From: Rhodospirillales bacterium
Lineage (GTDB): Bacteria; Pseudomonadota; Alphaproteobacteria; Rhodospirillales; Defluviicoccaceae
Assembly: GCA_030622775.1 (NCBI GenBank)
Contig: JAUXFS010000029.1
Coordinates: 1 to 9,952, forward strand
Direction: 5' to 3'
DNA length: 9,952 nucleotides
Within the stretch, counting starts at the first letter, position 1. Every line of letters starts with the position of its first letter. This document shows positions 5,925 to 9,952 of this stretch, piece after piece. The notes under the pieces were generated by a model, which worked only from the letters and a program-made list of their open reading frames with translations, did no database searches and had not been told where the DNA came from. A program made the position numbers and the translations under genes.

Positions 5925-7429
5925 CGATCCGTTCCCAAATTCCGGCTCGACCAGCGGTAATTGCGGTCATCGGTCGGCCAGGGCATGCCGTCGCGCGAAT
6001 CGACGCGGCGTTCGGCCAGTTTCAACACCTCTTCGAGCTTGACGATCGCATCGAGGTGTCCGCCGAGAAGCTCGTAGTCGTCGAGCCGCATGGTGAACTC
6101 GATCGGCGCGACCAACGCCGGCGTCGGGACGTAGCCGAACGAGTTGCTGGGCATCACCGTCACGTCGACCATGACCGTGATGCCGCCGCCCGGCCAGACA
6201 TAGGCGGGGGCGCCGCCGCACGAGACGTAGGTCAGCGAGTCCCTCACCGAGCGGGTCAGCCGCACCGGGTTCTCGGTCACGCCGGCGCGGAGCGAGCCGC
6301 CCGCCCCGCACATGAACAGCACCGAACTCATCGCCGGCTCGCAATTCTCGGCGATGCGTTCGACCGACACCTCGAGCACATCCGGCAAGTTCATCTCAAT
6401 CGACTTCAGGTCTTCGCCAAGCTCGTAGTAAGCGTACTGCTCGCCGGTCGTGGAAACCATCAGCAAGCTCTGGCCCGGCTTGGCGACTTTCGGGTTGAAG
6501 TCGCCGAGGATGGTCAGCGGATCCGAGATGTCGGTCCCGCCCCAACCGTTGCCCGGCTCGGCCACCTGAAAATAACGCCCCGGCGTCGAGCGCCGCCCTT
6601 TGATACTTATCCCGCTTGGCTGGACGCCGAGCAGCTTGCCGGCCTGGTGCTCGGAAAGGACACCGGTGATGTGGTCGTCGACGACCACCACATCGTCGAC
6701 GTGCTCGAACCACTGCTTGGCGAACATGCCGATCGTCGCCGAGCCGCAGCCGACGCGCATCCGCTGTTCGACCACGCCGTTGATCGCCGGCGCCGCGCCG
6801 GCCTGGACAACGAGGGACGCGCCGCCGTCGATCGTCATCTCGACCGGCTCGCCGTTGCAAAGCTTCAGCAACGTCTCGCAGGTGACCCGGCCCTCCTTCT
6901 TCGAGCCGCCGGTGAGATGTTTGACCCCGCCCAGCGACAGCATCTGCGAGCCGTATTCGCCGGTGGTGACGTGGCCCACCGCCTCGCCGTTCACCCGGAC
7001 CTGCTCGCGTTCATGGCCGACATGGCGGTCGGTGTCGATCTTCACCTTCACGCCGCAATAGCTGAAGATGCCCTCGGTGACGACGGTGACCATGTCTACG
7101 TCGGCGGCCTTCTGCGACACGATAAACGGCGCGGGCTTGTAGTCGGGATAGGTGGTGCCGGCGCCGACGGCGGTAACGAAGGTACGGTCGGATTGGACGA
7201 TGTCGCCGCTCCAGGTTTCGCCCTCGCGCGCCAGGAAGGGCACGATCTTGCCGCCGGCGGATTTGGTGTTCTCGATGATGGTGAAGGGATCGACCCGGAT
7301 CAGTTCGCCGCCCTCGTTGGCGTAACGGTCGCAGGCGCCGCTCTTGCCATCGGCGATGTAGCACATCACCGGGCAGGCGTCGCAGCGGATCTTGCCCTCG
7401 ACCGCGTTGGAGCTCGCTTGGCGGACCAT
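5921..7429 (-). CDS. 6-hydroxynicotinate reductase homologue (iron-sulfur flavoprotein)
   Basis: A 502-residue cytoplasmic protein I recognise as related to 6-hydroxynicotinate reductase (EC 1.3.7.1), the ferredoxin-dependent enzyme reducing 6-hydroxynicotinate to 1,4,5,6-tetrahydro-6-oxonicotinate. The Eubacterium barkeri enzyme is reported to hold a covalent flavin, one [2Fe-2S] and two [4Fe-4S] clusters. Here an N-terminal Cys cluster C16-x2-C19-x3-C23-x9-C33 (RCDACPVMC, then GACDRYA) looks like an iron-sulfur site, and seven more Cys follow at 125, 184, 191, 228, 363, 374 and 404, consistent with several clusters. Glycine-rich blocks include VGCGSATIG (226-234) and CGGAPAYVWPGGGI (404-417). 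The start at ATG 7429 is fixed by AAGGAA 7 nt upstream, which overlaps the previous gene's stop. The frame stays open far upstream (to 8440), but only as a shadow of the molybdenum hydroxylase gene. True substrate unknown: nicotinate-type or another hydroxylated N-heterocycle. Confidence 0.8.
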   Translation of the reverse strand: MVRQASSNAVEGKIRCDACPVMCYIADGKSGACDRYANEGGELIRVDPFTIIENTKSAGGKIVPFLAREGETWSGDIVQSDRTFVTAVGAGTTYPDYKPAPFIVSQKAADVDMVTVVTEGIFSYCGVKVKIDTDRHVGHEREQVRVNGEAVGHVTTGEYGSQMLSLGGVKHLTGGSKKEGRVTCETLLKLCNGEPVEMTIDGGASLVVQAGAAPAINGVVEQRMRVGCGSATIGMFAKQWFEHVDDVVVVDDHITGVLSEHQAGKLLGVQPSGISIKGRRSTPGRYFQVAEPGNGWGGTDISDPLTILGDFNPKVAKPGQSLLMVSTTGEQYAYYELGEDLKSIEMNLPDVLEVSVERIAENCEPAMSSVLFMCGAGGSLRAGVTENPVRLTRSVRDSLTYVSCGGAPAYVWPGGGITVMVDVTVMPSNSFGYVPTPALVAPIEFTMRLDDYELLGGHLDAIVKLEEVLKLAERRVDSRDGMPWPTDDRNYRWSSRNLGTDR

Positions 7430-7436
7430 GGCGCGT

Positions 7437-7442
7437 TTCCTT
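7437..7442 (-). promoter_or_regulatory. Ribosome binding site of the reductase gene
   Basis: The minus strand reads AAGGAA, whose first two bases are also the last two of the TAA stop of the upstream hydroxylase gene, 7 nt before the ATG at 7429. This placement couples the two genes and rejects the much longer upstream frame extension. Confidence 0.75.
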
Positions 7443-9952
7443 AGAGTCTGATCGCCGCGCGAACGCGGTCCGGGGTGGCGGGCAGCTTGCGGATCCGCGC
7501 GCCGGTGGCGTCGCGAATGGCGTTGAGGATCGCCGGGGCGGTCGGGATCAACACATGCTCGCCCAGCCCCTTGGCGCCGTAGGGTCCGTGCGCGTCCTCC
7601 ACTTCGACGATCAAGGTCTCGATCGGCGGAATGTCGCCGATGGTCGGGATCAGGTAGTCGTGCAGGTTCTCGGTGCGGCCCGGGATGAACTCCTCCATCA
7701 GCGCCAGTCCGACGCCCTGCGCGATCCCGCCCTGCACCTGCCCCTCGACGAGGATCGGGTTGATCGCCCGGCCGACGTCGTGCGCCGCGGTGAACTTGAT
7801 GAGCTTGACCACGCCCAGCGCGACGTCGACCTCCAGCTCGACCAGATGGACGGCGTAGCCGAACTGGGCGTAGGGAACGCCCTGCCCGTTGTCGTCGAGC
7901 GGCTTGGTCGGCGGGTCGTAGCTCTCTTCGGCACGGAAGACGTAGCCCTCGGCGTCCGGCGCCCGCGCCGCGAGGTCGACGCGACGGTGCTCGCCGCCCT
8001 CGACCAGCCGGATCGCGCCTGTCTCGAAAACGAGTTCGGCGTTCTGGGAACAGTTGCCGAGGCGCAGGATCTCCGCCCGCAGCGCCTCGCCGGTCAGCCG
8101 CGCGGCGTTTCCGGTGACGAAGGTCTGGCGCGACGCCGAGGTCTTGCCGGCGTCGGGGGTGACGTCGGTATCGCCGCCGACGATCTCGATCTTCCCGGCG
8201 GCCACGCCGAGCGCCTCGGCGAAGATCTGCGCGATCACCGTGTTCGCCCCCTGGCCGACGTCCATCGCGCCCTGGTGCAGGACCACGGAGCCATCCGCCC
8301 GCACCCCCGCCTTGATCGTCGAGGGATTCGGCAGCGAGGTGTTGCCGCAACCGTACCAACCCGAAGCGACTCCGACGCCGCGGCGCATCGTGCCGTTGGA
8401 GGCGTTCCATTCGGCCGCCTCGTGTCGGGCGCGCCGCCAATGCGGGGCTATCGCGTCGAGGCAGGCGCCAATACCAACCCCCTTCTCGAACACCTGGCCG
8501 GTTACCGTCGGCACGCCGTTATCCAACGCGTTGCGGCGGCGGAACTCCAGCCGGTCGAGGCCGAGCGCGTCGGCCAGTTCGTCGAACAGCGTCTCCTGGG
8601 CGATCGCCGATTGCGGCACGCCAAAGCCGCGGAAGGCGCCGGCGGGCGCGCAGTGCGTGTGCACGCCGCGGCTGCGGGCGCGGTAGTTGCCGATATGGTA
8701 GGGCCCCGAGGCGTGGACCGGGACTCGGACCGCCACCGTCGGCCCCCATGAGGCGTAGGCGCCGGTGTTGAAGACGCCGTCGAAGTCGAAGCCGACGACG
8801 CGCCCGTCCTTGGTCGCGCCGACCCGCAGGGAGATCCGCGACGGGTGGCGTTTGGTGGTCGATTGCATCGACTCGGTACGGGTGTAGGCGATCCGCACCG
8901 GCCGGTTCAGCTTCCACGCCGCGAGCGCCACGTAGGGCTGGACCGAAAGGTCGAGCTTCGATCCGAAGCCGCCGCCGACCGCGGTCGGGACGATGCGGAC
9001 GCTCTCGGGCGGCAACCCCATCACCTCCGCCATGCCGTCGCGATCCAAAAAAGGCGCCTGGGTACAGGCGTGGATTTCGATCCGGTCGCCGACGCGTCGC
9101 GCGAAGCCGGCCTCGGGCTCGATGTAGGCGTGCTCGATGAAGCCGGTCTCGAACTCCCCCTCGACGACGACGTCCGCCGCCGCCAGCGCCGCTTTCACGT
9201 CGCCGCATTGGACGAGTCCCGAGCACAGGAGGTTTTTCCCACGGTTTTGGTGGAGGAGCACGGCGCCATCGGCTTCGGCTTCCTCGGTGGTCAGCAACGG
9301 CGGCAATGCGGTCCAGGTCACCGGAAAGGCCTCGAAATCGAGACCTTCGATGACGTCCGGTTCGCCGACCACCGCCGCGATCGCCTCGCCGCGGAACCGC
9401 GTCACGCTCTCGGCGAAAACCGGCTGGTCGGCGAAGTCCGGGATCACGCCGAAGCGATTGACGCCGGGAACGTCCTTGGCGATCAGCACCTCCGCGACGC
9501 CGGGGTTGGCGTCGACATAGGCGCCGAGATCGCCGAAGACGAACCGCGCATGATGATGGGGGGAGCGCACCACGCGAACCACCAAAGCATCCGGCGGCGC
9601 GACGTCATCGCCGAACCGCTCGGTGCCCGAGACCTTGGGCGCGCCATCGAGCCGTGGGATCGCGGCGCCGACCCCCTGTCCATTCACCGCCGCCGACGCT
9701 TCGGAAACGGGCGTGCCGAGGCTCAAGACGGCGTCGATAATCATCCGATAGCCGGTGCAACGGCACAGCACCCCGCCGAGCGCGTCCTTGACCTCCCGCT
9801 CCCCCGGCGATGGCGTCCGGCGCAGCAATGCCACCGCCGAGACCATGACACCGGGCGTGCAGATGCCGCACTGGACCGCGCCGTGGCAGAGAAACGCCTC
9901 TTTCAGTCGTTCGGCCAGGGCGTCCGTTTTGACAAGGCCCGCCAGCGTCTCG
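7441..9952 (-). CDS. Xanthine-dehydrogenase-family molybdenum hydroxylase, [2Fe-2S] domain fused to molybdopterin subunit; N-terminus outside window
   Basis: A cytoplasmic molybdenum hydroxylase that would add oxygen from water to a carbon of a (probably heterocyclic) substrate. The frame is open to the right edge, with 836 visible residues and no start in the window; the ATG at 9846 is internal. Visible residues 22-68 are the second half of a CoxS/XdhA-type domain: Q-C28-G-I-C31-TPG and L-C63-R-C65-TGY bind the proximal [2Fe-2S] cluster. A linker of about 25 residues follows. The molybdopterin domain begins around PRLDGAPKVSG (99-109) and has GGGFGSK (326-332), AFRGFGVPQ (439-447), MDVGQGANTVIAQ (563-575), AAHDVGRAINP (722-732), EGQVQGGIAQGVG (736-748) and KGLGE, whose Glu798 matches the catalytic base of the family. 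The CO-dehydrogenase active-site Cys loop is absent. The distal [2Fe-2S] domain, and any FAD subunit, must lie to the right. Substrate unknown; the next gene points to a pyridine- or pyrimidine-like ring. Confidence 0.92.
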   Translation of the reverse strand, partial: ETLAGLVKTDALAERLKEAFLCHGAVQCGICTPGVMVSAVALLRRTPSPGEREVKDALGGVLCRCTGYRMIIDAVLSLGTPVSEASAAVNGQGVGAAIPRLDGAPKVSGTERFGDDVAPPDALVVRVVRSPHHHARFVFGDLGAYVDANPGVAEVLIAKDVPGVNRFGVIPDFADQPVFAESVTRFRGEAIAAVVGEPDVIEGLDFEAFPVTWTALPPLLTTEEAEADGAVLLHQNRGKNLLCSGLVQCGDVKAALAAADVVVEGEFETGFIEHAYIEPEAGFARRVGDRIEIHACTQAPFLDRDGMAEVMGLPPESVRIVPTAVGGGFGSKLDLSVQPYVALAAWKLNRPVRIAYTRTESMQSTTKRHPSRISLRVGATKDGRVVGFDFDGVFNTGAYASWGPTVAVRVPVHASGPYHIGNYRARSRGVHTHCAPAGAFRGFGVPQSAIAQETLFDELADALGLDRLEFRRRNALDNGVPTVTGQVFEKGVGIGACLDAIAPHWRRARHEAAEWNASNGTMRRGVGVASGWYGCGNTSLPNPSTIKAGVRADGSVVLHQGAMDVGQGANTVIAQIFAEALGVAAGKIEIVGGDTDVTPDAGKTSASRQTFVTGNAARLTGEALRAEILRLGNCSQNAELVFETGAIRLVEGGEHRRVDLAARAPDAEGYVFRAEESYDPPTKPLDDNGQGVPYAQFGYAVHLVELEVDVALGVVKLIKFTAAHDVGRAINPILVEGQVQGGIAQGVGLALMEEFIPGRTENLHDYLIPTIGDIPPIETLIVEVEDAHGPYGAKGLGEHVLIPTAPAILNAIRDATGARIRKLPATPDRVRAAIRL

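Noticed and set aside
6056..7444. A 462-codon plus-strand open frame opposite the reductase gene
   Set aside because: Composition typical of antisense translation in high-GC DNA, and the minus strand has a full, motif-bearing gene with a good ribosome binding site.
7430..8440. Upstream extension of the reductase frame to 8440, which would make an 839-residue protein
   Set aside because: The extra 337 residues are Arg/Gly-rich shadow of the hydroxylase gene in another frame; the Cys motif and ribosome binding site both place the start at 7429.
7555..8751. A 398-codon plus-strand open frame opposite the molybdenum hydroxylase
   Set aside because: No domain or plausible start context; the minus strand encodes continuous conserved motifs across the same bases.
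7441..9952. Annotation as the large subunit of aerobic carbon monoxide dehydrogenase (CoxL)
   Set aside because: The overall family matches, but the form I active-site Cys loop (AYxCSFR) is missing; the corresponding loop reads AFRGFG, as in xanthine-type hydroxylases.

Overview
The window is GC-rich throughout, with a strong G/C bias at third codon positions. It reads as one gene string on the minus strand, so transcription runs from high to low coordinates. Gene content (a branched-chain-amino-acid-type ABC importer with a Tat-like signal on its binding protein, a molybdenum hydroxylase, and a 6-hydroxynicotinate reductase homologue) suggests a metabolically versatile proteobacterium, most likely an alphaproteobacterium. 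That placement is inferred from gene content and codon bias only; there is no marker gene here.

Layout in order of transcription: (1) 9952-7441, a xanthine-dehydrogenase-family enzyme with a [2Fe-2S] domain fused to the molybdopterin domain; its N-terminus lies outside the window. (2) 7429-5921, a 502-residue, cysteine-rich homologue of 6-hydroxynicotinate reductase. (3) 5924-5025, a UPF0280 (ApbE-like) protein. (4) and (5) 5032-4448 and 4451-3867, two tandem paralogues of the DUF1185 / 'amino acid synthesis' family, both exactly 194 residues. (6) 3804-2590, a periplasmic binding protein. (7) 2478-619, a single permease polypeptide fusing LivH and LivM. (8) 622 to the left edge, a LivG-type ATPase cut by the window. 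Genes are packed tightly: three 4-bp ATGA overlaps, one 8-bp overlap and an 11-bp gap. The only non-coding stretches over 50 bp are on either side of the binding-protein gene. One carries a 16-bp tandem duplication and the other a strong stem-loop.

Working hypothesis: the importer brings in a small N-heterocyclic or amide-like compound, the molybdenum hydroxylase hydroxylates the ring, the iron-sulfur/flavin reductase dearomatises it, and the UPF0280 and DUF1185 proteins, whose functions are unknown, mature the reductase or perform the next step (ring opening). The only biochemically known precedent is the 6-hydroxynicotinate reductase of anaerobic nicotinate fermentation, so the substrate here is unproven. 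No enamidase, FAD subunit, regulator or second ATPase is visible; they may lie just outside. No tRNA, rRNA, CRISPR, insertion sequence or phage gene was seen, and no gene-free stretch exceeds 300 bases. Long plus-strand reading frames are shadows of the minus-strand genes.
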